Shown one piece after another: positions 42,363-51,353 of a stretch of DNA of 52,657 nt. The DNA comes from Clostridiales bacterium (lineage in GTDB: Bacteria > Bacillota > Clostridia > Christensenellales > Borkfalkiaceae): NCBI GenBank assembly GCA_015069485.1, contig SVIM01000010.1:1-52657 (forward strand). The letters run 5' to 3'. The notes beneath the pieces were generated by a model that worked only from the letters and a program-made list of their open reading frames with translations, was not told where the DNA came from and ran no database searches. How positions within the stretch are numbered: position 1 is the first letter of the stretch; each line of letters opens with the position of its first letter. Position numbers and translations under genes: made by a program.

Positions 42363-42974
42363 TTAATCTTTATTAACAACCTTTTTTTGCCATGATTTTT
42401 TGCCACATTTAGGGCATTTCATATATCTGGTTCTTCCAATATGCATTGCAAAAGAAACGGATCTAAAAGTTGGCACGTATTTATGATTGCAATGCTTGCA
42501 CATATAATATCCTGCAACCTGTTCAATTCTAATTGCAAAGATGAACCCTACAACTGCTGGAATAACCCCTGAAAAGATTATAACGTATCTTAACCAATCT
42601 TCCATAGGCACGAACGAGCCAATTATTACAGGAATTAATAAAACGAGCACTGAAAGTATACCAATAACCCATTCTAACGTAAGTAGTGTTTTGTCGTTTT
42701 GTTCTTTAATTTTTACCATTTCAAGTAAGTTATTTTGTAATTCTTTGTTGTAATTTTCCATTGTAACAACCTCTCCACACAATAAATCGTTTACGCTGAT
42801 TTCTAAAAGAGCACATAAATCAAGCATCATAGAGGAATCGGGCATAGCTTTACCCGTTTCCCATTTTGACACGGCCCTGTCGGTAATGTTTAGTTTTTCC
42901 GCCAATTGCATTTGCGTTAATCCAATAAATTTTCTGCGCTCGGCGATAAACTTTCCAATTTTTATTTGATCCAT
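42363..42974 (-). CDS. XRE-type regulator with two membrane helices and a zinc ribbon
   Basis: The 203-residue protein has an N-terminal HTH_3 domain (about 6-60: GLTQMQLAEKLNITDRAVS, WETGKAMP), a coiled linker, two membrane helices (about 98-118 and 126-148) and a C-terminal zinc ribbon with CKHC and CPKC pairs. A strong AAAGGAGG site precedes the ATG. It probably senses a membrane or envelope signal and controls nearby genes such as the adjacent MFS permease; target is unknown. Confidence 0.85.
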   Translation of the reverse strand: MDQIKIGKFIAERRKFIGLTQMQLAEKLNITDRAVSKWETGKAMPDSSMMLDLCALLEISVNDLLCGEVVTMENYNKELQNNLLEMVKIKEQNDKTLLTLEWVIGILSVLVLLIPVIIGSFVPMEDWLRYVIIFSGVIPAVVGFIFAIRIEQVAGYYMCKHCNHKYVPTFRSVSFAMHIGRTRYMKCPKCGKKSWQKKVVNKD

Positions 42975-43064
42975 ATGTGCCTCCTTTGACTACATTTTAT
43001 TATAAGCAATACAAAAAATCAACGTACCGTTAGTTGAGTGGAGAGAAAACAACCAATGGTTGAG

Positions 43065-44240
43065 TTAATTTTTTGCTGTTTTTTTGTTATAAACTACAAT
43101 TTCGTGCATTACAAGCATTAGTATTAAAAAAACCGTAAGGTAAACAGGCAATAAATTAATGGTAGTATAGTTTGCAATTAATCCAAACAGCGAAGGTGAT
43201 ATCAAAAATCCGGTATAGGCAAACGCCATTTGCACACCGATCATTGCTTGTGATTTATCTTCACCAAACACAGAAGGAGTCATATGAATTATGCAAGGAT
43301 ATATGGGCGCGCACCCAAGACCAATAACTACAAAGCCCGTCAAAGCAAAAGCATAATGTAAGGGTATAAACAATAGTATAATTCCTAAACAGATAATACC
43401 AATGCCTAACCTAATTAAAAAATGGTCGCCCAATTTAATTGATAAAAAGCCGTTTATAAATCTACCAAAGGTTATCCCAACAAAAAACATACTTGCAAAG
43501 CCTGCGGCCGCTTCGGGGGTAAAATTCCATTTTTGAACGAGATAACTGCTTGCCCACAAAGATGAAGTAAGCTCTAATGAACAATACGCAAAAAAAGTTA
43601 AAAAGCAAGGAATAGCATTTTTAATAGCAAAAATATCCTTAAAGCTCATTGACCTTTCATTTAAAAGCTTGTCGCTTTCATCTAAATTTGTTTTACACTT
43701 TTTCCACAACGGCAAGGATAAAAATACAAATAAAGATATAGCAAACTGAATAATAGAAACTATTAAGTACCCATAACTCCAGCTGTTAAGCGAAACTAAC
43801 GAAAAGCTCATAATATAAGGGCTAATAGAAGCGCCAACGCCCCACATACAATGAAGCCAGCTCATATGCTGAGCCTTATAGTGCAACGCGACGAAGTTAT
43901 TAAGAATAGCATCAACGCCACCTGCGCCTAATCCGTAAGGAATTGCAAATAAAATAAGCAGATAGTATTCGTTACTTAAATAAAAACCAAACAATCCAAG
44001 CGCGGTTAAGGTTATGCTAAACGCGGTAACCTTACCCGAACCAAATTTAACTAATATTTTTTCGCAAAAAAGGCTTGAAAGTATAGTACCCAAGCAAATT
44101 GTCATAGAAATATAACCTGCGTACGATACGGGTACACTTAATTGTGTATGCAAAACAGGCCAAGCTGCGCCTAAAAGAGAATCAGGCAAGCCCAAGCTTA
44201 TAAAGCAAACGTAAATTAAAGCCAAAAGTAAACTACTCAT
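43065..44240 (-). CDS. MFS permease
   Basis: The 391-residue protein has about 12 membrane helices, the start LALIYVCFISLGLPDSLLGAAWP, and family patterns such as GLGAGGVDAILNNFVALHY and FGRFINGFLSIKLGD. It is similar to sugar/fucose-like or efflux MFS proteins; substrate unknown. It is divergent from thyA and read in the same direction as the upstream XRE regulator. Confidence 0.88.
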   Translation of the reverse strand: MSSLLLALIYVCFISLGLPDSLLGAAWPVLHTQLSVPVSYAGYISMTICLGTILSSLFCEKILVKFGSGKVTAFSITLTALGLFGFYLSNEYYLLILFAIPYGLGAGGVDAILNNFVALHYKAQHMSWLHCMWGVGASISPYIMSFSLVSLNSWSYGYLIVSIIQFAISLFVFLSLPLWKKCKTNLDESDKLLNERSMSFKDIFAIKNAIPCFLTFFAYCSLELTSSLWASSYLVQKWNFTPEAAAGFASMFFVGITFGRFINGFLSIKLGDHFLIRLGIGIICLGIILLFIPLHYAFALTGFVVIGLGCAPIYPCIIHMTPSVFGEDKSQAMIGVQMAFAYTGFLISPSLFGLIANYTTINLLPVYLTVFLILMLVMHEIVVYNKKTAKN

Positions 44241-44365
44241 AAATTACCACGATAAGCATAAAATCTCACTTTTAAATTCTACCATATTTTCAATTAAAAA
44301 GCAAGAGTAAAAGGAAAATTCATTTAAATACACTCTAAAAGAATTAAAAACCTATAATTATTAAA

Positions 44366-44394
44366 TTGACTGTAAATACAAAATAAAGTATAAT
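44366..44394 (+). promoter_or_regulatory. thyA promoter
   Basis: TTGACT (44366-44371) and TATAAT (44389-44394) have 17-bp spacing, 28 bp before the thyA start. Confidence 0.85.
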
Positions 44395-44422
44395 AAATTA
44401 AATACGATTTGGAGAAACTTAA

Positions 44423-45253
44423 ATGAGCAGAGCCGACGAACTTTTTGTTGCAAACATGAAGGATATTTTACAAAACGGAGTATGGGATACTGATTTACCC
44501 GTTCGTCCTAAGTGGGAAGACGGTACGCCCGCGCACACCGTTAAAAAATTTGGTATAGTTAATAGGTACGACTTACAAAAGGAATTTCCCATTTTAACTA
44601 TTAGGCGAACCTACTTTAAGTCTTGTATAGACGAGCTTTTGTGGATTTGGCAAAAAAAGAGCAATAACATTAAAGATTTAAATTCTAAAATATGGAATCA
44701 ATGGGCAGACGAAAACGGCTCTATCGGCAAAGCGTACGGTTATCAGCTTGGCGTTAAGCATAAGTATAAGGAAGGCGAATTTGACCAAGTTGATAGGGTT
44801 ATATACGATTTAAAAAATAACCCTTCAAGCCGTAGAATTATGACGAATATTTATAATTTTCAAGACCTTCACGAAATGAATTTATATCCTTGCGCATATT
44901 CTATGACCTTTAACGTTTCGGGTGATACGCTTAACGGTATTTTAAATCAAAGATCCAACGATATGCTTACTGCAAATAACTGGAACGTAGTGCAGTATGC
45001 AGTACTTTTAATGATGTTTGCTCAAGTTTCAGGCTTAAAAGCAGGCGAGCTTATTCACGTAATTGCCGACGCTCACATTTACGACAGGCACGTTCCAATC
45101 GTTAAAGAAATTATCGAACACGAGCAATTCGTTGCGCCCAAGCTTGAAATCGACCCTTCAATAAAAAATTTCTATGATTTCACCGTTGATAGCTTTAAGC
45201 TCGTTGACTATAAGTGCGACGGAACAAAATATAATATTCCAGTAGCGGAGTAA
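44423..45253 (+). CDS. thyA: Thymidylate synthase
   Basis: The 276-residue enzyme makes dTMP from dUMP with methylene-tetrahydrofolate. GKAYGYQ (102-108), RRIM (137-140), the catalytic cysteine in LYPCAYS (Cys157), QRSNDM (176-181) and HIYDRH (218-223) are present. PCAYS replaces the commoner PCH motif, and the QRS motif is followed by TANNWNV, a variant seen in clostridial ThyA. Next gene is folA, 8 bp away. Confidence 0.93.
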   Translation: MSRADELFVANMKDILQNGVWDTDLPVRPKWEDGTPAHTVKKFGIVNRYDLQKEFPILTIRRTYFKSCIDELLWIWQKKSNNIKDLNSKIWNQWADENGSIGKAYGYQLGVKHKYKEGEFDQVDRVIYDLKNNPSSRRIMTNIYNFQDLHEMNLYPCAYSMTFNVSGDTLNGILNQRSNDMLTANNWNVVQYAVLLMMFAQVSGLKAGELIHVIADAHIYDRHVPIVKEIIEHEQFVAPKLEIDPSIKNFYDFTVDSFKLVDYKCDGTKYNIPVAE

Positions 45254-45261
45254 GGAGAAAT

Positions 45262-45762
45262 ATGAAAGCAATTTTGCACGCTGATAAAGAGTGGGGTATA
45301 GGTAAGAATAATGATTTAATGTTTTCAATTCCCGCAGATATGAAATTTTTTAGGGAAACAACCACAGGCAACGTAGTTGTAATGGGCTCAAACACTTTAA
45401 AATCTTTCCCCGGCGGAAAACCCTTAAAAAACCGTATTAACATAGTGTTGAATCCTACAGGCGAAGATAGGGACGATTGCTTAATAGTTCGCTCTTTAGA
45501 CGAGTTATTTGCTGAAATTAAAAAATACGACAGCGAAAAGGTTTTCGTCGTTGGCGGTGCTATGATGTATAAAACTTTGCTTCCCTATTGCACGGAAGTT
45601 TTAGTAACAAGGGTAGATGCCGTTGGTGGCGCAGATAGATTTTTCGAAAATCTTGACGAAAATAAAAATTATAAGCTAACTTCCGTTTCCGAACCTATCG
45701 AAACAAACGGTTATATTATAAGATTTACAACTTACACAAATTTAAAAGTTAAAGAATATTAA
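45262..45762 (+). CDS. folA: Dihydrofolate reductase
   Basis: The 166-residue enzyme regenerates tetrahydrofolate used up by ThyA. HADKEWGIGKNNDLMFSIP, FFRETTTGN, VVMGSNTLKSFPG and VVGGAMMY are the usual folate- and NADPH-binding blocks; the acidic residue of the active site is Asp near position 27. It is cotranscribed with thyA. Confidence 0.94.
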   Translation: MKAILHADKEWGIGKNNDLMFSIPADMKFFRETTTGNVVVMGSNTLKSFPGGKPLKNRINIVLNPTGEDRDDCLIVRSLDELFAEIKKYDSEKVFVVGGAMMYKTLLPYCTEVLVTRVDAVGGADRFFENLDENKNYKLTSVSEPIETNGYIIRFTTYTNLKVKEY

Positions 45763-45793
45763 ATCGACCTTTTATAATGGCAAAAATAAGTAA

Positions 45794-45832
45794 AAAGACT
45801 AACGAATTATTTTTCGTTAGTCTTTCTTTTTT
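45794..45832 (+). terminator. Terminator after folA
   Basis: AAAGACTAACGAA (45794-45806) pairs with TTCGTTAGTCTTT (45813-45825) and is followed by CTTTTTT. Confidence 0.92.
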
Positions 45833-45940
45833 AACTAAAATAGCAATAATCTTATATAATTTGAACGATATTCAATAAAGTAACCGTATAAATAAAACAA
45901 ACATAAAATATAATAACTGTTTTTATACGGGAGAAAAATT

Positions 45941-46729
45941 GTGGAATGGTTTATAAATTTATACGCTTGGCAACAAGCGCTAATTGCAACGGGCTTCACT
46001 TGGGCTATGACGGCTTTAGGTGCAACGCTCGTTTTTGCGTTTAATAAGGTAGGGGAAAAAGCCTTTTGCTTTTTGCTTTCAAGCGCAGCGGGCATAATGC
46101 TTGCGTCTACCTTTTTTTCGCTACTTCTTCCTGCAATCGAATCGGGTGGCGAAAATTTATATATAATTTTATCGTTGGGCTTTTTGCTCGGTGGACTACT
46201 TATAATTTTAACCGACTTATTTTTAAGTAAAAAAACAGGCTTTTGCACCGACGATAAAAAGCGACAAAGCTTTATAATGGTATTTGCCGTAACAGCCCAT
46301 AACGTGCCCGAAGGATTAGCAATAGGGGTAGCGTTTGGTGCGTTGGCGCAAAGCAGTCAAATTGGAAGTGGCGCAATTACGGCTGTTTCGGCGATTATGC
46401 TCGCCTTTGGTATTGGCATACAAAACGTGCCGGAAGGTATGTGTATAGCCTTCCCCATACGCGCAAACGGCGCTTCTCGGCTTAAAAGCTTTTTAATTGG
46501 TAATCTTTCAGGCACGGTTGAAATCGTCGCGGGGGTTTTGGGCGCGCTCGCCGTTGGATTATTTAAAAATTTACTTCCGTGGGCGCTTGCCTTTTCTGCC
46601 GGGGCAATGATTGCTGTAATTTGCTCCGAATTAGTGCCCGAAAGCTTTAAAAAAAGTAAAATTATTGCAACGCTAGGCATTTTGCTCGGGTTTGTTTTAA
46701 TGATGTTTTTAGACGTCGCTTTAGGTTAA
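45941..46729 (+). CDS. ZIP family metal transporter
   Basis: The 262-residue membrane protein starts at GTG after CGGGAGAAAA. It has eight hydrophobic segments and the ZIP signature AHNVPEGLAIGVAFG in helix 4 and QNVPEGMCIAFPIR in helix 5, with metal-binding His/Asn/Glu. Likely uptake of zinc or a related divalent metal. Confidence 0.92.
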   Translation: MEWFINLYAWQQALIATGFTWAMTALGATLVFAFNKVGEKAFCFLLSSAAGIMLASTFFSLLLPAIESGGENLYIILSLGFLLGGLLIILTDLFLSKKTGFCTDDKKRQSFIMVFAVTAHNVPEGLAIGVAFGALAQSSQIGSGAITAVSAIMLAFGIGIQNVPEGMCIAFPIRANGASRLKSFLIGNLSGTVEIVAGVLGALAVGLFKNLLPWALAFSAGAMIAVICSELVPESFKKSKIIATLGILLGFVLMMFLDVALG

Positions 46730-46774
46730 CAAATTTATTTGAATAAATTTTTACTATATGCTAAAAATATTTGT

Positions 46775-47620
46775 ATGAGCGAAAAAGAGCAAAAAAGTGA
46801 AATTTTAGACCTTCCTATTGCTAAACCAACCCACAAGCGCACGGCGATAGTGGTGGGTGGAAGCTCTGGCATAGGGTGCGAAACTTGTTTAAGGCTTGTT
46901 AATCACGGTTGGAGCGTTACGAATATTTCTCGTTCCTCCTGCCCGAGTGAAAAGGTAAAAAATATAAACGCCGACGTAACGGCAGGGAACGCAGTAGGGG
47001 ACGCAATTTGTGCGGTAGCGAAAAAAAACGGCTTGCACGCGCTGATATATTGTGCGGCGAATTCGATGGCTGCGCCAATAGAATTTGCAAAAGAATGCGA
47101 TATAAAATATTTATTCGAGGTAAATTATTTTGGCGCAATAAAGGCGGTGCAGGCTGCGTTGCCGTATTTAAAAAAAAGTGGCGGTAAAATTATTTTAGTT
47201 GGCTCGCTTGGCGGTGATATTCCAATCGTGTTTGACAGCTTTTATTCATCCTCTAAAGCGGCGCTACAAATTTTGGCTAAAAGTTTACACGGTGAATTAA
47301 AGCCTTACGGCGTAAAAGCTTGTGCAATTTTGCCTGGTGGTACGGCAACGGGCTTCACTTTTAAGCGTAAGGTTTACAGCGAAGAAGATAACAAAACCTA
47401 TGCAAAAAGCGTAAATAAAGCGGTGGCGGCGCTTGCTCATTTTGAACAAAGCGGGATGAATCCTGCTGTGGTTGCCGAGCGCATTTATAAGGCTTTAGTT
47501 GCCGAAAACCCTTCAGTAATAAAAACCGTAGGGGCAAAAAACGTTGCGTTTAGGTATGCAAGCAGAGTTTTACCCGAAAGGCTTACGCTTTATTTAAATA
47601 ACAAGGTTTTTAACCAATAA
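46775..47620 (+). CDS. Short-chain dehydrogenase/reductase
   Basis: I chose the ATG at 46775, giving 281 residues; a TTG at 46739 would add 12. The NAD(P)-binding GGSSGIG, the catalytic serine (LVGSLGG) and YSSSKAA (Tyr-x-x-x-Lys) are present. The C-terminus continues past the usual SDR core. Substrate unknown. It precedes spoVAC and may be part of a sporulation cluster. The 17 bases TGCTAAAAATATTTGTA end at its start, as they do just before spoVAD. Confidence 0.82.
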   Translation: MSEKEQKSEILDLPIAKPTHKRTAIVVGGSSGIGCETCLRLVNHGWSVTNISRSSCPSEKVKNINADVTAGNAVGDAICAVAKKNGLHALIYCAANSMAAPIEFAKECDIKYLFEVNYFGAIKAVQAALPYLKKSGGKIILVGSLGGDIPIVFDSFYSSSKAALQILAKSLHGELKPYGVKACAILPGGTATGFTFKRKVYSEEDNKTYAKSVNKAVAALAHFEQSGMNPAVVAERIYKALVAENPSVIKTVGAKNVAFRYASRVLPERLTLYLNNKVFNQ

Positions 47621-47655
47621 ACTGCAATAATTAAGGAATAGTAGGGGGGTAATTT

Positions 47656-47736
47656 ATGAAAAAGGATTATGATTTAAGCCGTAGGGACGATAGAGAAACG
47701 CTTATAAAAGAACATAAAATGGGGATGGAAAAGTAG
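47656..47736 (+). CDS. 26-residue ORF before spoVAC
   Basis: The ORF begins ATGAAAAAGGATTATG after AGGGGGG (47643-47649) and ends 9 bp before spoVAC. It is highly charged (MKKDYDLSRRDD, then KEHKMGMEK). Good ribosome site and tight spacing suggest translation, but no family is recognised. Confidence 0.55.
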   Translation: MKKDYDLSRRDDRETLIKEHKMGMEK

Positions 47737-47745
47737 TAAAAGGTT

Positions 47746-48195
47746 ATGACGGAAAAAAATAATCAAAACTATAATAAAAATTATTTAGAGTATATAAAAA
47801 CGCAAGAGCCACCCACAAAGCACTTTAAAAATTGCTATGCGGCGTTTTTGGTGGGAGGGTTTATTTGTGTTATCGGGCAGTTTATACGCTATATGTTTAT
47901 TTACTTAGGTTTAAGTGGGGACGAGCTTGCGGGCGCGACTTCGGTTGTGTTAATTTTTTTAGGTTGTTTGTTGACAGGGCTTGGTGTTTACGACCGCATT
48001 GGAAGGTATGCAGGGGCGGGCAGTATCGTGCCGATTACGGGGTTTGCTAACAGCGTAACTTCGCCTGCAATAGAGTTTAAAACGGAAGGTTTTATTTACG
48101 GTATGGCGGCAAAAATGTTTACGGTTGCGGGCGCAATTGTAGTTTTTGGGGTGTTTTCTGGGGTAATGGTTGGCTTAATTTATTACTTTTTATAG
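47746..48195 (+). CDS. spoVAC: Stage V sporulation protein AC
   Basis: The 149-residue membrane protein matches SpoVAC: PTKHFKNCYAAFLVGGFICV, IGQFIRYMF, TGLGVYDRIG and AGAGSIVPITGFANSVTSPA, then EGFIYG. SpoVAC forms part of the dipicolinic acid channel in the spore inner membrane. In relatives spoVAD follows at once; here it is about 4.1 kb away. Confidence 0.95.
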   Translation: MTEKNNQNYNKNYLEYIKTQEPPTKHFKNCYAAFLVGGFICVIGQFIRYMFIYLGLSGDELAGATSVVLIFLGCLLTGLGVYDRIGRYAGAGSIVPITGFANSVTSPAIEFKTEGFIYGMAAKMFTVAGAIVVFGVFSGVMVGLIYYFL

Positions 48196-48304
48196 TTAAT
48201 ATTACAAAATTTTCACCAAATTTTCACAGTTTTTTGGGGTGTTTTTGCCCCAAAACAGTAATATTTTTATAAATTTTTAAGCTTTTTTAAGTTTTTTTGT
48301 TTTA

Positions 48305-48366
48305 CCCTCATCCGTCAAAATCTCATTTTATTACGATTTTGCCACCTTCACCTCAAGGGGGAAGGC
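48305..48366. repeat. CCTCATCC...GGGGAAGGC repeat with variable hairpin
   Basis: It starts CCTCATCCG, carries a hairpin CAAAATC/GATTTTG and ends CACCTCAAGGGGGAAGGC. It has the same structure as the right half of the element at 10101-10234, but different stem bases. It lies at the left edge of the DNA that separates spoVAC from spoVAD. Confidence 0.7.
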
Positions 48367-48391
48367 TACAATGCGGAAGTGGGCGTGGGCG

Positions 48392-48426
48392 AAAAAAAGG
48401 GCAAGGCAAAAATTTTTGCCTCGCCC
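48392..48426 (-). terminator. Terminator of the minus-strand surface gene
   Basis: GGGCAAGGCAAAAA (48399-48412) pairs with TTTTTGCCTCGCCC (48413-48426); the A-run at 48392-48398 is the T-run for minus-strand RNA. Confidence 0.85.
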
Positions 48427-48450
48427 TCTTAAATTTTTTTACAGTCTGTT

Positions 48451-51351
48451 TTAGCTCGTTGCACCAGTTACATTAATAGTTGTATTTTTGGTAACTCTAA
48501 AAGTTAATGTTGTCCTTGCTGTTGCAGATGAAAGAATACCACTGTTGGTAGCTAATTCTGATATTGCTATATCATTGCCTCCAGCATCAATAGTTACTCG
48601 TGCTCGTACGGTTCCATAAAATGAAGAGCTAGTTGCGCTTGCAGTTAAGCTAATTGAAGTTCCTTCCATCACATATAAAGTTTGTGCATAGTTTGAAGCG
48701 TAATCAATTCCGCCAATACTGTAATTTTCAATAGTGGGCGTAGGTGAGCCGCTTCTTGAGATGTTAACAGTGTATTTATTTTCCCAATCTACGTATAGTG
48801 TTAAATTGTTGGATATTTGAGTATCAGAATCAAAACTGTTATTGCCTACGGTATCTAAACACCAACCGTTGAAATAAAGTGCATAGTTTACATTGTTATC
48901 ATAGGTTGTTGCTATTACGTCGTTAACCGCAGTTGAAATTGTATTACCAGGTAGAACGTAAATGTTGTAGAACGATAAACTGCTATATCCGTTTGCCGTA
49001 GAATTAGCATTAAACGTAACTTGGTAAATTGTAGGCGCAACGTAGCAATACAACATAATAGTATCATTAGTAAATAATACGTCAAAGTTGCTTGAAGTAA
49101 TAGTACCAAAGCTATCGTTTAAAGTAGCCTGGTTCATATTAGCGCTAACGTACCAACCAGTAACGTCATAGCCTGCATAATTTCCGATAGGACTATATTT
49201 TGTTAGTAGTCCACTAGGTAACGTATCGTAAGTGAATTTATTAGCAAGGTTGTATCTTTCAATAAGCTCGCCGTTTTCATCTAAAACAATATATTCAATA
49301 TCGTATAGAGTATCTGTCCAGCCTGCGTAAACAGTTGCGCTACCGCCTGCGCTAATATTTAAACCGTTACTTACTGGTTGCGTGCAAGCTGAATCTAAAT
49401 ACCAACCAGTAAACGTTTTATGCGCATAGGTAGGTGTGCTTGCGTTAATTTGAGTAATAACTGTTGAAGCAAGAACGTTTCCGTTAGCATCATCAGGCAT
49501 TTTGTATTTAACAGAGCTAGAAGATGTAAGGCTACCGCCATTAGCGTTAAAGTTAATAGTGTACAATTCGTTTTCAGGAACAGGATTCCACTTATTGTCT
49601 ATTGATTCATAAACGCCAACGTTCAAATTTCCGTTTGCACTTGTTGAATACAACGTGCCGTTAGCAGTTAAATTTTTTACGTAATCAAACTGGCAGGAAA
49701 CCAAAAAACTTGATCCGCTATGACCGGTTTGTTCGTATGAAGTATACGTATTTGAGCCTGAAATTGTTAGTAAAGCGTCGTTAACGGTATTGCTTACCAA
49801 ACCACCCAAATTTGTTACGGCTGCTGAGCCGTTAACTATAAACTGTCCTGCGGGTACGTTGTGAGTAGTGCTAACGTACGGTGTGTGTGAATCGGCTGCA
49901 TCACTAAAATTGTCGTAAATAATTAGGTCGTTAACGTTTAAACTTGCTGACTCGCTAACGGAAACAGTACACCCAGGCAAAATTTTAAATTTTTGTCCCA
50001 TTGTATAGTCGCCGTCATAAAAATATACGCACGTTCTATATGATAGAGGGAATACTAAGTTAGTTGTATCAACGCTTTGCCCAGCTACGCTCATTTGCAT
50101 ATCGTTTGAACGCGCGCCGTTATAGAGAGATAAAATACAGCCACCACTTGTGGTGCTTTTACTACTGTCAGTACTGTTAACGTAGGTAACGCTTCGTCTA
50201 GTACATTCAATACGGGAGTCGTTTTCTTTTTGCTCAGAATTATTGGTTAACTGTATTAAATATTCACTTGTTGAGCCAACTACGTTAATTTCAGCAATGT
50301 TATGTTGATTATTTGAATATAAATTCGCAACACCAATTAATCTACCACCATAATAAATTGTAAGTTTAACTGTTATATTAGGCATATCAACTTCATTAAA
50401 AGGCACGCAATATCTTGTATTAAATGCGTAATATATACCTGTGGTAACAGTACCACCTCTAAAGTCATAAACTACAAAAGGAGCTTTTAATTGACCGCCA
50501 TTTTCAATAGAAACAGAACTTGTAGAATATGTACTTTTAATAAAACCGTGGCAATCTATTTCGCCGTTACATACTATGTGCGAATTGTTTTGTAAAATTA
50601 TTTGGCCATGGTTGCCTGTTGTTAGGCCACTTGCCTTAGCGCCACCGCCACCAGAACGATAGCCACCTACGTTTATTTTAGCATTGGAATTTACAGTTAG
50701 TGTTTTACCGTCAGCAATAAATATTTGATTTGTAGCTGAACTGTCGGTTGCTTGGGTTGCAGCATTATAAGTCCACCCTAAAGTAGAGCCTTGGTTATCA
50801 TAAGGAATTGATAGAGTTGTATTTGATTGTAAGACTACGTCGTTACGAATTGTGCGAGCATTTTGTGTTCTTGCTAAATTAGCGGAAGCACCAAATGTAT
50901 AAACGTAAATAGTACCGCCAGTTGAATTTTGTATTGCACTTTCAACCGTGCCATAATAATTTCTACCATTATAAGCAATAGGTAGCATCTCAAGCGTAGC
51001 AGTTGTTGTTACCGATTTATAAATCGTTGTATTAGTAGGGGTAAAAGTTACATTAACAGTTTGGGAAGAAGTGTTTGCAGTACCTTGGTAAACGCAAGCA
51101 GTAGTATTAACACTAAAAGTACCTGCAACGTTTGCCGAGCCGCCTGTAACTGTAGCATTTTCTCCTTGATAAATAGATGAAAGAGTAGGCGTTGCAGTAA
51201 TAGTAGGCGTAATTTTTTTTGAGCCGTCCGTAGGGAAAGCGTCGGCTTCAAACGTTGTTTGACTAATTATAATCCAAGACGCCCAAACAACGCTAATCAA
51301 AAGCGTAGTTATCAGCGTAAGCATTAAAATTATGTAGTTTTTAAATTTCAT
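48451..51351 (-). CDS. Large secreted protein with beta-helix and InlB-type repeats
   Basis: The 966-residue protein has an N-terminal helix ending VVWASWIII, a SipW-like signal region. A Thr-rich repeat region follows (about 45-120), then a beta-helix-like part (NSNAKINVGGYRSGGG, GQIILQNNSH). Three Listeria-Bacteroides/InlB B-repeats come near the C-terminus (YTINFNANGGSL, FTGWYLDSAC; VTFNAN, FNGWCLD). No sorting signal is seen. Likely a surface adhesin. It is 2 bp from the preceding gene on the same strand, so the two are an operon. Confidence 0.8.
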   Translation of the reverse strand: MKFKNYIILMLTLITTLLISVVWASWIIISQTTFEADAFPTDGSKKITPTITATPTLSSIYQGENATVTGGSANVAGTFSVNTTACVYQGTANTSSQTVNVTFTPTNTTIYKSVTTTATLEMLPIAYNGRNYYGTVESAIQNSTGGTIYVYTFGASANLARTQNARTIRNDVVLQSNTTLSIPYDNQGSTLGWTYNAATQATDSSATNQIFIADGKTLTVNSNAKINVGGYRSGGGGAKASGLTTGNHGQIILQNNSHIVCNGEIDCHGFIKSTYSTSSVSIENGGQLKAPFVVYDFRGGTVTTGIYYAFNTRYCVPFNEVDMPNITVKLTIYYGGRLIGVANLYSNNQHNIAEINVVGSTSEYLIQLTNNSEQKENDSRIECTRRSVTYVNSTDSSKSTTSGGCILSLYNGARSNDMQMSVAGQSVDTTNLVFPLSYRTCVYFYDGDYTMGQKFKILPGCTVSVSESASLNVNDLIIYDNFSDAADSHTPYVSTTHNVPAGQFIVNGSAAVTNLGGLVSNTVNDALLTISGSNTYTSYEQTGHSGSSFLVSCQFDYVKNLTANGTLYSTSANGNLNVGVYESIDNKWNPVPENELYTINFNANGGSLTSSSSVKYKMPDDANGNVLASTVITQINASTPTYAHKTFTGWYLDSACTQPVSNGLNISAGGSATVYAGWTDTLYDIEYIVLDENGELIERYNLANKFTYDTLPSGLLTKYSPIGNYAGYDVTGWYVSANMNQATLNDSFGTITSSNFDVLFTNDTIMLYCYVAPTIYQVTFNANSTANGYSSLSFYNIYVLPGNTISTAVNDVIATTYDNNVNYALYFNGWCLDTVGNNSFDSDTQISNNLTLYVDWENKYTVNISRSGSPTPTIENYSIGGIDYASNYAQTLYVMEGTSISLTASATSSSFYGTVRARVTIDAGGNDIAISELATNSGILSSATARTTLTFRVTKNTTINVTGATS

Positions 51352-51353
51352 TT

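Noticed and set aside
43046-43059. CAACCAATGGTTG palindrome after the MFS gene as terminator
   Set aside because: Stem is short (about 5-6 bp); too weak to list as a feature.
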